Source: Streptomyces profundus (GTDB lineage: Bacteria > Actinomycetota > Actinomycetes > Streptomycetales > Streptomycetaceae). From it: a DNA stretch of 64,000 nucleotides. How positions within the stretch are numbered: the first letter of the stretch is position 1; each line of letters opens with the position of its first letter. This document shows positions 24,919 through 33,828 of the stretch, piece by piece. The notes under the pieces are model-generated. The model saw only the letters and a list, made by a program, of their open reading frames with translations. It was not told the DNA's origin and searched no databases. The translations under genes and the position numbers were made by a program. The stretch is from contig NZ_CP082362.1 in NCBI RefSeq assembly GCF_020740535.1, forward strand, positions 1,426,001 to 1,490,000, in the 5' to 3' direction.

Positions 24919-25860
24919 CTACGGCAGGCCCAGCTCCGTCCGGCCGGGGAGCGCCGCACCGGATCGGGCGACGGTGAGCGTGGCGGCCACGGTGGCGTGG
25001 GCGGCGACCCTGGACAGCTCGGCGCGGGTCAGCCCGGGCAGCGAAGCGCGTGCCAGCGCGCCGATATGGGCCAACGCGTCCAGGGCACCGGTCATAAAGG
25101 CGTCACCCGCGCCCACCGTGTCCACGACCACCGTGCGTCCGGCGGGCACCGTGACCCGTTCCGTCGGGGTGCGCACAAGCGCGCCGCGCGCGCCCAGCGT
25201 GATCAGCACCAGGCCGACACCCAGCTCAAGCCAGCCGTCGGCGACCTCGTCGGGGGAACGTCCCGGATGGAGCCAGTCGAGGTCCTCGTCGCTGGCCTTG
25301 ACGAGGTCGCAACGCACCGCGTTCCGCTCCACCAGCGCCGCCGACTCCGCCTGGCCGCCCAGGAGTTGGGGCCGGATATTGATGTCATAGCTGACCGTCG
25401 CCGTGGGCCGCAGCCGCTCGACGAGCGCGCGCACGCCGGCCGCGCCCGGCTCCATGGTGGCGGCGATGGAGCCGAAGTGCAGATGGTCGGGGGGCGGCCC
25501 GGGGACGGTGCCCCGCGGGGGCAGCGTCCAGGCGATGTCGAAGGCGTAGTCGGCCCGGCCCGCCTCGTCCAGGGAGACCACAGCCGACGGCGTGCGGACG
25601 GGCGCCCCGCCCGGCGCCGGCAGCGAGACGCCCGCCCCCGACAGCCGGGCCCTGACGGCCGCGCCCGACGGATCGTCCCCGGTCTGCGTGAGCAGCGTGG
25701 GCGCGTGACCCAACCTGGCAAGACCGTAGGCGACGTTGGCCGGGCTGCCGCCCGGACGCACCACGTCCGGCCGGCCCGGCGTGCGGACGATGTCCGCGAC
25801 GCACTCGCCGACCACCAGGAACGCCGTTCCCCGGCCGGGTGGCGGCTCAGTCGAACTCAC
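24919..25860 (-). CDS. PfkB-family carbohydrate kinase, probable fructokinase
   Basis: 313 residues from GTG 25860, overlapping the end of the GH32 gene by 14 bp, so the two are coupled. PfkB signatures are both present: near the N-terminus RPGGSPANVAYGLARLGH, and at the C-terminal side VDTVGAGDAFMTGALDA with the catalytic Asp. Members phosphorylate sugars such as fructose or ribose at a terminal hydroxyl with ATP. Being linked to two GH32 enzymes and a CUT1 importer makes fructose the natural substrate. It acts in the cytoplasm on fructose freed from fructans or sucrose. Confidence 0.87.
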   Translation of the reverse strand: MSSTEPPPGRGTAFLVVGECVADIVRTPGRPDVVRPGGSPANVAYGLARLGHAPTLLTQTGDDPSGAAVRARLSGAGVSLPAPGGAPVRTPSAVVSLDEAGRADYAFDIAWTLPPRGTVPGPPPDHLHFGSIAATMEPGAAGVRALVERLRPTATVSYDINIRPQLLGGQAESAALVERNAVRCDLVKASDEDLDWLHPGRSPDEVADGWLELGVGLVLITLGARGALVRTPTERVTVPAGRTVVVDTVGAGDAFMTGALDALAHIGALARASLPGLTRAELSRVAAHATVAATLTVARSGAALPGRTELGLP

Positions 25861-27460
25861 GGATCACCACTCCGCCGAAGGTCGCCGGTCCGCCCACCGT
25901 GAACAGCGCCAGGCCGGCGTCCTCGGGCGCGGGGAAGGCCAGGTGGGAGTGGACATGGCGGCCGTCGTCAAGGAAGAGCTCGACGGAGATCCGGTCCACC
26001 AGAATCCGCAGCGTGACCTCGCGGCGCCCCGGGTCGAACGGGGTGCGGCTCTCCTGCCAGCTGCCGCCGGTGTCGGGGTTGGGCACGCCGCCCCGGTTGA
26101 GGAAGGCGTAGTCCTCGTGCACCCCGACATCCACATGGCCACCGCCGTCGGCGGAGCGGCGCAGCTGGACACCAAGCGTGGTGAGCTGCTCCCACCGCAC
26201 CTGCGTGCGCAGTTCGTAAGCCACACCGGTGTAGTCGAGGACGAGTTCACCGTCCACTGTCTGATCACCGAGGTCGATCGTCCGCGCCACCCGGCCGTCC
26301 AGCGTGTCCACCGGGCGGGAGAGCAGGACGAACTGCCCGTCCCCGTCCCGGCCGAGGGTGATCTCGCGGACGATGGAGTCCGTACCGTTGAAGCCGTCGC
26401 TCTGGAGCGTCGGGGTGTTGTGGGGGTAGTCCCAGTTGTTCATCCAGCCGATGGCGTAGCGGGTGGTCGGGTCCAGGGCGCCGGTGTCGAGATCGGTGTA
26501 CTTCTCCCAGGTCACGGCGCCGTACCAGTCGAACCCATGGTCCAGCCAGCGAGGTTCGACGGCCTCGGGGGTGAAGGTCTCGCCGTCGAAGGAACCGATC
26601 CAGTAGGCATAGGTGTTGGGCAGCCCGGCCGCCTTGCCGTTGGCGCTGACGCCGAGCACCCAGCGCGCCTCGCCGTCGGCCGTCTCGATCACGAACAGGT
26701 CGGGGCACTCCAGCACGCCGATGCCGTCCCGGATGAAACCGCTCACATAGGTCCAGTCCCTCAGATCCGGCGAGACATAGAAGCCCACCTTGTTGTTCTC
26801 CGTGAGCAGCTGCACCCAACGTCCGTGTTCGGCGTCCCAGATCAGTTTCGGGTCACGGAAGTCCCGTACACCCGGGTTGGCCAGCACCGGATCGTCGCTG
26901 TGGGAGACGAAGCTCCGACCGCCGTCCGTCGAGTACCAGAGGTACTGCGCCTGGGTGTCGGCGCCCTCGACCGGCTCCATGGTGACCAGCGCGACCACCG
27001 CGCCGGCGCCGAAGCCGGCGGTGTCGTCCGGGTCGAGGACGGCACAGCCGGACCAGACGTCGCCGGCCGGGGTGGTGTCCTTGGGGATCGAGACCCCCTG
27101 GTCGACGAAGGTGACCAGATCGGTCGACGTGGCGCGGCGCCAGGCGGTGCCCTCGCCGTCCGCGCTGTAGTCCGCGTTGTAGAGGTAGTAGTAGTGAAAT
27201 GTCCCGTCGATCAACAGCGGGCGCTGCGGGTCGTTCTTCCACTCGTCGGGGACGCTGTGGTGGTAGACCGGCCGATAGGTCACGGCGGCCGGGGTGGTGG
27301 CGCCGGACGGATCGTCGACGGGCGCCGGGGCGTCGGAGCTGCTGGCGCGGGCGGTCAGCACGGGCACCGCGCCGAGGGCGACGCCGCCCGCCGCCAGCCC
27401 GATGAAGGAGCGCCTGCCGGGACCGAACCGCCGTGCGGGGGTGTGCCCTTGAGGATCCAT
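25847..27460 (-). CDS. Secreted GH32 fructan hydrolase (levanase/inulinase type)
   Basis: 537 residues from ATG 27460. The N-terminus is a Tat-type signal (GRRSFIGLAAGGVALGAVP). GH32 catalytic landmarks are the nucleophile Asp in WKNDPQRPLL, the transition-state Asp in FRDPKLIW and the acid/base Glu in LECPDLF. A C-terminal beta-sandwich (from about residue 395) ends FGGVVIREFD. Family members release fructose from levan, inulin or sucrose outside the cell. It is followed by the kinase with overlapping ends, and is divergent from the binding-protein gene across a shared regulatory region with a LacI-type operator. Confidence 0.88.
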   Translation of the reverse strand: MDPQGHTPARRFGPGRRSFIGLAAGGVALGAVPVLTARASSSDAPAPVDDPSGATTPAAVTYRPVYHHSVPDEWKNDPQRPLLIDGTFHYYYLYNADYSADGEGTAWRRATSTDLVTFVDQGVSIPKDTTPAGDVWSGCAVLDPDDTAGFGAGAVVALVTMEPVEGADTQAQYLWYSTDGGRSFVSHSDDPVLANPGVRDFRDPKLIWDAEHGRWVQLLTENNKVGFYVSPDLRDWTYVSGFIRDGIGVLECPDLFVIETADGEARWVLGVSANGKAAGLPNTYAYWIGSFDGETFTPEAVEPRWLDHGFDWYGAVTWEKYTDLDTGALDPTTRYAIGWMNNWDYPHNTPTLQSDGFNGTDSIVREITLGRDGDGQFVLLSRPVDTLDGRVARTIDLGDQTVDGELVLDYTGVAYELRTQVRWEQLTTLGVQLRRSADGGGHVDVGVHEDYAFLNRGGVPNPDTGGSWQESRTPFDPGRREVTLRILVDRISVELFLDDGRHVHSHLAFPAPEDAGLALFTVGGPATFGGVVIREFD

Positions 27461-27538
27461 GGGGGACTCGTCCTCTCCGTGGGGATGGCCACCGCCGCGC
27501 TCGGAAGTGGCCCGATGGTCCAAGTCGATGTGCCCCAG

Positions 27539-27566
27539 ACCGTATACCTAACCCGTTAAAGGTCAA
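27539..27566 (-). promoter_or_regulatory. Promoter of the secreted GH32 gene with overlapping operator
   Basis: On the minus strand TTGACC (27561-27566) and TACGGT (27539-27544) stand 16 bp apart. Between and over them lies an inverted repeat, ACCTAAC-N4-TAAAGGT (27546-27563), a diverged copy of the palindrome at 27670. Binding here would block RNA polymerase. Confidence 0.6.
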
Positions 27567-27626
27567 GCCCCGTGGGCACTTTCGCTCCCTGACCACACCT
27601 GCGGGAAACTTCCGCGCGCCCACCTC

Positions 27627-27689
27627 TTGACACGACCGTCGCCGCGTTCCCATGATTTCCGGCACGACAGACCTAACAGGAGTTAGGTC
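27627..27689 (+). promoter_or_regulatory. Promoter and perfect operator of the fructan importer operon
   Basis: TTGACA (27627-27632), an 18-bp spacer and CATGAT (27651-27656) form a promoter. Just downstream of the expected start point is a perfect 8-bp dyad, GACCTAAC-AGGA-GTTAGGTC minus one base overlap (27670-27677 and 27682-27689, spacer AGGA). Its half-site ACCTAAC recurs at 27546. This layout is typical of repression by a LacI-family protein, presumably that encoded at 33996-35054. Confidence 0.65.
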
Positions 27690-27806
27690 GGTGCGCCCGC
27701 GCCCCGGGCACCCATGGCCACCCGTTGACCGCGTCCCCCTGCGGGCGCGTCCCTGGGCCTGCCATGGAGCCTCCCGGGCCGAGCCGCGAACAAAGGATGG
27801 TCCTCC

Positions 27807-29225
27807 ATGAGCAGTACCGGCCGCCGAGATCGGATCGGCCCATCGCGGCGCGCGCTGCTGCGCTACGGCGCCTACGGCGCGACCGCCGCCGGCGTGGCCG
27901 CCAGCTGGGACCGGTTGACCGGCGCCGACATCCCGGGCCGGGGCGGCGACGCGCTCACCGTGGCGACGCTCGGCGCGTCCATCGACCCGGCGGCGCAACG
28001 GGTGTTGCGCGAGGGCTTCGAGCGGCTGCACCCGGAGATCAAGGTGCGGCTGATTCCCGTCCAGGCCACCGACTGGCCGGACTTCTTCGCCAAGATCCTC
28101 ACCCAGATCGCCGCCGGCACCGCCCCCGACGTGGTCTACGTCGCCACCGAGGGCGTGCAGCTGTTCGCCGAGAACCTGGGGGTGGCGCTGGACGACCGGG
28201 TGCGGCGGGACGCGGACGAGCTGCGGGAGTACTTCGCCGACGTGCACCCCGCGTTGGTGGAGTCGATGATGTACGAGGGGAGCCTCTACCAACTCCCGGT
28301 CGAGTTCAACGCGGCCGACATGTACCTCAACACCTCGGTGCTCGGCGGGGCCGGTCTCGAACTGCCGGCGGCCGACTGGACCCGGGACGAGTTCACCGCC
28401 CTGCTGCGGGAGTTGCGGAGCGCCGGCGGCTCTGGCCTCACCCCCTACTACTGGACCAACCGGCTCTGGGGCGGGGTGGTGCCCTGGCTGTTCGTCAACG
28501 ACACCAACATCCTGTCGGAGTCCAAGGCCCCCGGCGGCAGGTGGCTGTGGGACGAGTTCTACCCCGCCGACCTGGCCGCCGGGCGCGGCGGCGGCTACCG
28601 CTGGACCACTCCCCAGGCGACCTCGGCGCCGGTGGCCGAGGTCTACGACTATCTGACGGAGCTGATCCAGGAGGGCCTCTGCTCCCGGCCCGAGGGCGGC
28701 GGCGGGAACAACCTGGTCGGGGTCTTCTCCACCGGACGCGTCGGCGTCACCCCGGCCGGCGGCTTCTGGGCCGGCGGGCTGCACGAGGCCGGGATGGATC
28801 CGGCCGGCTACGACGTGCGGTTCTTCCCACGGTGGCGCTCCCAGCGGCACCAGTTCGGAGGCGCCGGCTATGCGCTGCTGCGCACCTCGAACAAGCCCGA
28901 CGAGGCGTGGGAGTTCATCAAGTACTCGGTGCGCACGGAGGTGCTGGAGGCGCTCTTCCAGGCCAACCAGACCACACCGGCCCGCCGCTCGATGGTGGAC
29001 GCGGCGCGCTACCGGGAGACGGGCCCCGCCGGTTGGCGGACCTTCTACGACACCCTCGACGCCTTCCCCGACACCGGGCCGATCCCGGCGCCGCCCCGGG
29101 TCACCGAGGTCGAACTGGCCCTGACCAAACACACCAGCACCGCGCTGAGCAGTCCCGGATCGGTGCGATCGGCGCTGCGCGCGATGCAGAACGACCTGGA
29201 GGCGGCCATGGAGCGTGACCTGTGA
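27807..29225 (+). CDS. CUT1-type ABC sugar-binding protein
   Basis: 472 residues, ATG 27807 with AAAGGA upstream. The N-terminus has a twin-arginine-like signal (PSRRALLRYGAYGATAAGVAA) and no lipobox Cys, which is unusual since most actinomycete CUT1 binding proteins are lipoproteins. It has the extracellular solute-binding family 1 fold (LTVATLGASIDPAAQRVL, AAGTAPDVVYVATEG, KPDEAWEFIKYSV). It would deliver fructo-oligosaccharides or sucrose to the two permeases. Its stop overlaps the first permease start (GTGA). No ATPase is encoded nearby; such importers often use a shared MsiK-type ATPase. Confidence 0.85.
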   Translation: MSSTGRRDRIGPSRRALLRYGAYGATAAGVAASWDRLTGADIPGRGGDALTVATLGASIDPAAQRVLREGFERLHPEIKVRLIPVQATDWPDFFAKILTQIAAGTAPDVVYVATEGVQLFAENLGVALDDRVRRDADELREYFADVHPALVESMMYEGSLYQLPVEFNAADMYLNTSVLGGAGLELPAADWTRDEFTALLRELRSAGGSGLTPYYWTNRLWGGVVPWLFVNDTNILSESKAPGGRWLWDEFYPADLAAGRGGGYRWTTPQATSAPVAEVYDYLTELIQEGLCSRPEGGGGNNLVGVFSTGRVGVTPAGGFWAGGLHEAGMDPAGYDVRFFPRWRSQRHQFGGAGYALLRTSNKPDEAWEFIKYSVRTEVLEALFQANQTTPARRSMVDAARYRETGPAGWRTFYDTLDAFPDTGPIPAPPRVTEVELALTKHTSTALSSPGSVRSALRAMQNDLEAAMERDL

Positions 29226-30145
29226 GCGGCGCGCGGAGGGGACGCCGGCGCGGCGTCGGCGGGCCCCGACACCAGCGCGCCGCCCGGCTGTTGGCGGCCG
29301 TGTTCCTGGCGCCGACGGTGATCGGGGTGCTGGTGTTCACGGTGGTGCCGATCGTGGGGTCGGTGCTGCTCAGCTTCTTCCGCTGGAACGTGATCGACTC
29401 GCCGCGCTGGGCCGGCACCGCCAACTACCGCGAGATGGTGACGGATTCGACGGTGCTGGTGTCGTTCACCAACACCCTGCTGTTCATGGTGCTGGCGGTG
29501 GGCCTACAGATCTTCCTGGCCCTGGTGTTGGCGCTGGCGCTGGACGGCCGACTGCCCAACTGGCTTCGGACGGCGCTCCGTTCGGCGTTCTTCTTTCCGC
29601 TGGTGCTCTCCGCCGCCTCGATCTCGGTGGTGATGAAGTACCTCTTCAACCAGGACTTCGGAGTGGTCAACTGGGCGCTGGGGCAGGTGGGCGTCTCGCC
29701 CGTGCCCTGGTTGACACACGAGACCTGGGCAATGGTTGCCGTGGTGCTGGTGTACGTGTGGCAACAGTTCGGTTTCTCGCTGTTGCTGTTCATCGGCGGG
29801 CTGAACAACATCCCCCGGGAGATGCACGAGGCGGCGGCCATGGATGGTTCCACGGGCTGGCGCAAGCATCTGCACATCACCCTTCCGCTGCTCAGCCCGA
29901 CCCTGCTGGTGGCCTCGGTGGTGGGCGTCATCAACGCCTTGCAGGTCTTCGAGCAGCCGTATGTGCTGACCGACGGCGGTCCAGGCGACGCCACGCGCAC
30001 GGTGGTGATGGTGATCTACCAGAACGCGTTCGAACAGTTGCGTTTCGGTTCGGCCTCCGCTGTCGGTGTGTTGCTGTTCGGCCTGATCCTCGCCATGACC
30101 GCGCTCCAGTTCCGGCTGAGCCGACGTTTCGTCCACTACCAGTGA
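29222..30145 (+). CDS. CUT1 ABC permease 1 (MalF/UgpA type)
   Basis: 307 residues, GTG start overlapping the preceding stop. Six membrane segments are apparent, starting AARLLAAVFLAPTVIGVLVFTVVP. The EAA coupling loop reads EMHEAAAMDGSTGWRKHLHITLPLL, the contact site for the ATPase. It pairs with the permease at 31553, but an IS200/IS605-type element now lies between the two genes. Its C-terminus is complete (FRLSRRFVHYQ) and the stop is 17 bp before the insertion, so it appears functional. It is involved in import of the fructan-derived sugar bound by the preceding protein. Confidence 0.88.
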   Translation: MSGARRGRRRGVGGPRHQRAARLLAAVFLAPTVIGVLVFTVVPIVGSVLLSFFRWNVIDSPRWAGTANYREMVTDSTVLVSFTNTLLFMVLAVGLQIFLALVLALALDGRLPNWLRTALRSAFFFPLVLSAASISVVMKYLFNQDFGVVNWALGQVGVSPVPWLTHETWAMVAVVLVYVWQQFGFSLLLFIGGLNNIPREMHEAAAMDGSTGWRKHLHITLPLLSPTLLVASVVGVINALQVFEQPYVLTDGGPGDATRTVVMVIYQNAFEQLRFGSASAVGVLLFGLILAMTALQFRLSRRFVHYQ

Positions 30146-30162
30146 GCCGGGGTTGCCTGACG

Positions 30163-30320
30163 TTGACTTCCTCCCCCTCGTGAACAAGGGGGGTTCCTAC
30201 GGCTCGCGCCGTGGAGTTTTCTGCTTCGTCGCCGACCGCCCGCCCGGAGTTCTCCGTTGAGGCCTTACACCAGCTCCACAGACAGACACCGTCAGCCCGA
30301 CGGCCAGCAGGTTGCGCGCC
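30163..30320 (-). ncRNA. Candidate omega (right-end) RNA of the TnpB element
   Basis: In TnpB systems the guide RNA derives from the 3' end of tnpB and the right end of the element. Here the right-end hairpin (30173-30192) directly follows the tnpB stop (30197) on the minus strand. The natural guide would start just beyond 30163, in the intergenic sequence after permease 1. The length is an estimate, and the RNA is inferred from position and hairpin only. Confidence 0.4.
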
Positions 30321-31396
30321 GCGTTCACATCCCGGTCATGGGTCGCCCCGCAACCGCCGCACGTCCAGACCCGGACGTGCAGCGGCATCCCACTCCGCAC
30401 GGCGCCGCAGACGGAGCACAGCTTGGAGGAGGGGAAGAAACGGTCGACCGCGATCACTTCCCGCCCATACCAAGCCGCCTTGTACTCCAGCATGCTCCGG
30501 AACTCCGACCACCCCGCGTCCGAGATGGCGCGGGCCAGAGAATGGTTTCGCACCATATTGCGAACCGCGAGATCCTCGATCACGAGCGTTTGGTTCTCAC
30601 GCACGAGTCGAGTGGTCAGCTTGTGCAGGTGATCACGCCTGCGATCAGCGATCCGGGCATACACCCGGGCGACCTTCCGGCGGGCCTTGGCACGATTGGC
30701 CCCCTCCCCCTCGGCCTTACGGGCCAACTGTCGCTGAGCCTTGGCCAGACGGACACGATCCGCACGCTCGTGCCTCGGGTTGGTGATCTTCTCCCCCGTG
30801 GAGAGGGTCAGCAGGTGATCGAGCCCGACATCGATACCCACAGCCGTATCGACAGCCGGGAGCCGCTGAATGGTCGGGTCCTCGACCAGCAGGGACACAT
30901 ACCAACGTCCGGCCGCGTCCTGCGAGACAGTCACCGTGGACGGCGACGCACCCTCCGGCAGCGGACGCGACCACACGATGCCCAACGGCTCCGCCATCTT
31001 CGCCAAGGTCAACCCGCCATCCCTCAACCGGAACGCGGAGGTGGTGTACTCCGCCGACTTCCGCGACCTCTTCCGCGACTTGAAACGCGGGTACTTGGCT
31101 CGCTTGTCGAAGAAGTTGGTGAACGCTCCCTGGAGGTGCCGCAGCGCCTGCTGGAGCGGGACGGAGGACACCTCGTTGAGGTAGGCGAACTCCTCGGTCT
31201 TCTTCCAGGCCGTCAGCATCGCCGAGGTCTGGTGGTAGTTCACCCGCTCCTGCCGCGTCCACGCCTCCGTACGCGCGGCAAGGGCCAGGTTGTAGACCTT
31301 CCGCACGCATCCGAAGGTGCGCGACAGCTCCGCCGCCTGCGCATCCGTCGGATAGCAGCGGTACTTCAACGCCCGCTTCACATGCGTGGTCTTCAC
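30197..31396 (-). CDS. tnpB: TnpB, RNA-guided nuclease of an IS200/IS605-type element
   Basis: 399 residues. The N-terminal OrfB HTH region (KRALKYRCYPTDAQAAELSRTFGCVRKVYN) is followed by a RuvC-like core. It keeps the three acidic residues: Asp in AVGIDVGLDHL, Glu in LVIEDLAVRNM, and Asp in THDRDVNAARNL. The zinc ribbon has CSVCGA and CGGCGA with four Cys. All catalytic residues and the full length are present, so the nuclease may be active. Codon use is slightly less biased than in neighbouring genes, and the minus orientation opposes the operon. TnpB proteins are ancestors of Cas12 and act with an RNA from the element's right end. Confidence 0.92.
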   Translation of the reverse strand: MKTTHVKRALKYRCYPTDAQAAELSRTFGCVRKVYNLALAARTEAWTRQERVNYHQTSAMLTAWKKTEEFAYLNEVSSVPLQQALRHLQGAFTNFFDKRAKYPRFKSRKRSRKSAEYTTSAFRLRDGGLTLAKMAEPLGIVWSRPLPEGASPSTVTVSQDAAGRWYVSLLVEDPTIQRLPAVDTAVGIDVGLDHLLTLSTGEKITNPRHERADRVRLAKAQRQLARKAEGEGANRAKARRKVARVYARIADRRRDHLHKLTTRLVRENQTLVIEDLAVRNMVRNHSLARAISDAGWSEFRSMLEYKAAWYGREVIAVDRFFPSSKLCSVCGAVRSGMPLHVRVWTCGGCGATHDRDVNAARNLLAVGLTVSVCGAGVRPQRRTPGGRSATKQKTPRREP

Positions 31397-31552
31397 AGTT
31401 CACATGATAAGGAATCAATTAGTGGTGAAATACCGGTCGTTGCTGGTAGACGCCGGTCCGCCCTGACGGCAAACCGGCTTCCCCTGCCCTGCTCCGCAGG
31501 AGCCTCGTTTCCACCCCCGGCTGAAGCCGGGGGCATCCACGAAGGAATCCCG

Positions 31553-32398
31553 ATGACCACGACATCGAAGTCCGTTCACCCCCGTCTCGGCCTGGTGGGG
31601 CGGGTCACCGCTCTGACGCTGGTCGCGCTGCTCACCCTGGGGCCCGTGCTCTGGACGGTCTCCACCTCGCTGCGGACGCCCGCCGAGTCCTTCGACCTGC
31701 CACCGCGGCCGATCCCGGCCGACCCGACCGTGGAGGCGTACCGGCAGGTCTTCGACCAGATCGACGTCCTGCTGCTGGCGTTCAACAGCACCCTGGTGAC
31801 GGCCCTGGTCGCCGGTGGCCAGATGCTGACGGCGGCACTCGCCGGCTATGCCTTCGCCCGGATCGACTTCCGTTTCAAACGACCGCTGTTCGGTCTGGTG
31901 TTGGCGACGATGATGGTGCCGGTACAGGTGACCATCGTGCCGGTCTTCCTGTTGCTGAAGGAGATGTCGCTGACCGACACCCTGCTGGCGCTGATCATTC
32001 CGGCCTGGCCGACCGCGTTCGGCACCTTCCTGATGCGGCAGTACTTCCTGGGGATGCCCAAGGACCTCGGCGAGGCGGCCATGATCGACGGCGCGGGCCC
32101 CTGGCGGATCTTCCGTTCCGTCTACGCCCCGCTCGCCGCACCGGGGTTGGCCATCATCGGGGTGCTGGCGTTCAACTACCACTGGAACGAGTTCTTCCGC
32201 CCGCTGATCCTTCAGACCAGCACGGAGAACTTCACCCTGCCCCTCGGACTCGTCTCGCTCCAGGGCAACCTCGGCACGGGCAGCGTCTCCGTAGTGCTGG
32301 CCGGCGTGGTGCTCTCCATGATCCCCGCAGTCCTCGTGTTCGTCGTCGGCCAACGTCCTCTCCGTGAGGGCATCACGTCCGCAGGAGTCAACAGGTGA
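31553..32398 (+). CDS. CUT1 ABC permease 2 (MalG/UgpE type)
   Basis: 281 residues, ATG 31553 after GAAGGA. Six membrane segments; opening LALL-type VTALTLVALLTLGPVLWTVS; EAA loop at DLGEAAMIDGAGPWRIFRSVYAPL; C-terminal WNEFFRPLILQTSTENFTLPLGL, typical of the MalG group. It completes the fructan importer with the permease at 29222, from which it is separated by the tnpB element, so transcription must pass through the insertion or start within it. Its stop overlaps the start of the intracellular GH32 gene (GTGA). Confidence 0.88.
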   Translation: MTTTSKSVHPRLGLVGRVTALTLVALLTLGPVLWTVSTSLRTPAESFDLPPRPIPADPTVEAYRQVFDQIDVLLLAFNSTLVTALVAGGQMLTAALAGYAFARIDFRFKRPLFGLVLATMMVPVQVTIVPVFLLLKEMSLTDTLLALIIPAWPTAFGTFLMRQYFLGMPKDLGEAAMIDGAGPWRIFRSVYAPLAAPGLAIIGVLAFNYHWNEFFRPLILQTSTENFTLPLGLVSLQGNLGTGSVSVVLAGVVLSMIPAVLVFVVGQRPLREGITSAGVNR

Positions 32399-33828
32399 CC
32401 CGTCCAGCAGATCCGCGCCTCCATGTCCGGCCGCCCTCGGGCTGGGCCAACGACCCCAACGGGCCGTTCCGTTGGCGCGGTCGCTACCACCTCTTCTACC
32501 AGCACAATCCGGCGGGGCCGGTGCACGAGAACATCCACTGGGGGCACGCCGGCAGCACGGATCTGGTCAGGTGGGAGCATTACCCGGTGGCCCTCACGCC
32601 CACCCCGGGCGGGGCGGACTCGGCGGGCTGCTGGTCGGGCTGTGTGGTGGACGACGACGGGACGCCGACCGCCGTGTACACGGGGATCGACGAGCGGCAC
32701 GCCGGCCTCGGCGCGATCTGCCTGGCGCGCGCCGCCGACCCCGCCGACGATCGGCTGCTCGACTGGAAGCCGCTGCCCCGGCCGGTGGTCGACGGCCCAC
32801 CGGCGGGTCTGGACGTGGTGATGTTCCGCGACCCGTTCGTCTTCCGGCACGGCGGTCGTCGCTGGGCGCTGGTGGGTGCGGGGCATGCGGACGGCACCTC
32901 TTCGGTGCTGCTCTACGACTGCCAGGACCTCGCCGTCTGGCGCTTCGCCGGCGTGCTGTTGGACGGACGGCACGCCGAAGCCCGCTTCGAGGGGACGGGT
33001 TGGGAGTGTCCTCAGCTCTTCGACGCGGGCGGCGGGGAGTGGGTGCTGGTGCTGTCGCTCTGGGACGGGGACCCGCTGCGCGTGGTCTGGCTCTCCGGCG
33101 AACTGCGGCCGGCGCGGGGTCCTGACGGCCCCGGGTTGACGTTCGAGCCGCGCCGTTCGGGCCCGCTGGATCTGGGCCGGGACTGCTACGCGCCGGCCGT
33201 GCTCCAGGAGGAGGAACGGACGCTGTTGTGGGGCTGGTCCTGGGAGGCGCGCGGGCAGCGCGAGGTCGATGAGGCTGGCTGGGCGGGGCTGTTGACGCTG
33301 CCGCGTGAGGTGGCCACCCATCCGGACGGCGCGTTGCGCATCGCGCCGGCGCCCGAGCTCAGCGCGCTGCGCGCCGGCGCGCCCCTGGTGGCGCGGGAGG
33401 GCGTGCGGAAGCTGGGCCCGGTGCCGCTGCCGTCCGCCCACGAGGTGGCGGTGACGGCGCGCGGTGGCCCGGTGCTGGTCGAGCTGGCCGGGGACGGCGC
33501 GGGTCGGGCGCTGACCCTGCGCCTCGACCCGGCGGCCGGCGAGGTGGTGTTCTCCCGCGCCGGCTGGCCGAGGCAACGGCCGGGCACCGAGGCGGACTTC
33601 GGGCCGCTGCGGATACCGGTGCCGGAGGGCGGCTCCGGGGCGCTGTCGGTGCGGGCGTGGGTGGACGGTTCGGTGGTCGAGATCCTGGCGGGCGATGGCC
33701 GGGCGATGGCCACCGAACGGGTCTACCTCCGCCCGGACGACCGACCGGCGCTGGCGGTGCGCGCGGAGACGGGGGCCGCCTCGTTCTCCGTCCGCTGCTG
33801 GGAGTTGGACCTTCCCGGCCAGGGCTGA
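32395..33828 (+). CDS. Cytoplasmic GH32 beta-fructosidase
   Basis: 477 residues, GTG 32395, no signal peptide. The GH32 five-bladed propeller starts with the nucleophile motif GWANDPNGPF at about residues 17-26. The middle Asp motif is MFRDPFVF and the acid/base is GWECPQLF. A beta-sandwich ends with AWVDGSVVEILAGDGRAM, the typical GH32 C-terminal strand. Translational coupling to permease 2 fits hydrolysis of imported sucrose or fructo-oligosaccharides to fructose, which the PfkB kinase (24919) would then phosphorylate. The pair of one exported and one cytoplasmic GH32 in the same locus is coherent. Confidence 0.9.
   Translation: MTRPADPRLHVRPPSGWANDPNGPFRWRGRYHLFYQHNPAGPVHENIHWGHAGSTDLVRWEHYPVALTPTPGGADSAGCWSGCVVDDDGTPTAVYTGIDERHAGLGAICLARAADPADDRLLDWKPLPRPVVDGPPAGLDVVMFRDPFVFRHGGRRWALVGAGHADGTSSVLLYDCQDLAVWRFAGVLLDGRHAEARFEGTGWECPQLFDAGGGEWVLVLSLWDGDPLRVVWLSGELRPARGPDGPGLTFEPRRSGPLDLGRDCYAPAVLQEEERTLLWGWSWEARGQREVDEAGWAGLLTLPREVATHPDGALRIAPAPELSALRAGAPLVAREGVRKLGPVPLPSAHEVAVTARGGPVLVELAGDGAGRALTLRLDPAAGEVVFSRAGWPRQRPGTEADFGPLRIPVPEGGSGALSVRAWVDGSVVEILAGDGRAMATERVYLRPDDRPALAVRAETGAASFSVRCWELDLPGQG

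Larger units (their letters stand above)
30163..31540 (-). mobile_element. IS200/IS605-type element with tnpB only (IS1341-like)
   Basis: It carries a single tnpB gene and no tnpA. Subterminal hairpins are present at both ends: CCCCCT/AGGGGG at 30173-30192 (right end) and a perfect 9-bp CCCCCGGCT/AGCCGGGGG at 31514-31533 (left end). The right end on the minus strand closes with TCAA at 30163-30166, matching the cleavage-site style of IS608-like elements. The left boundary is approximate. It sits between two permease genes of one operon without breaking either reading frame; the ribosome site of the second permease (GAAGGA) lies just outside. Confidence 0.75.

Noticed and set aside
27670..27689. 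Palindrome considered as an iron box.
   Set aside because: Half-sites have the opposite polarity (ACCTAA...TTAGGT rather than TTAGG...CCTAA), and the flanking genes are for fructan use.
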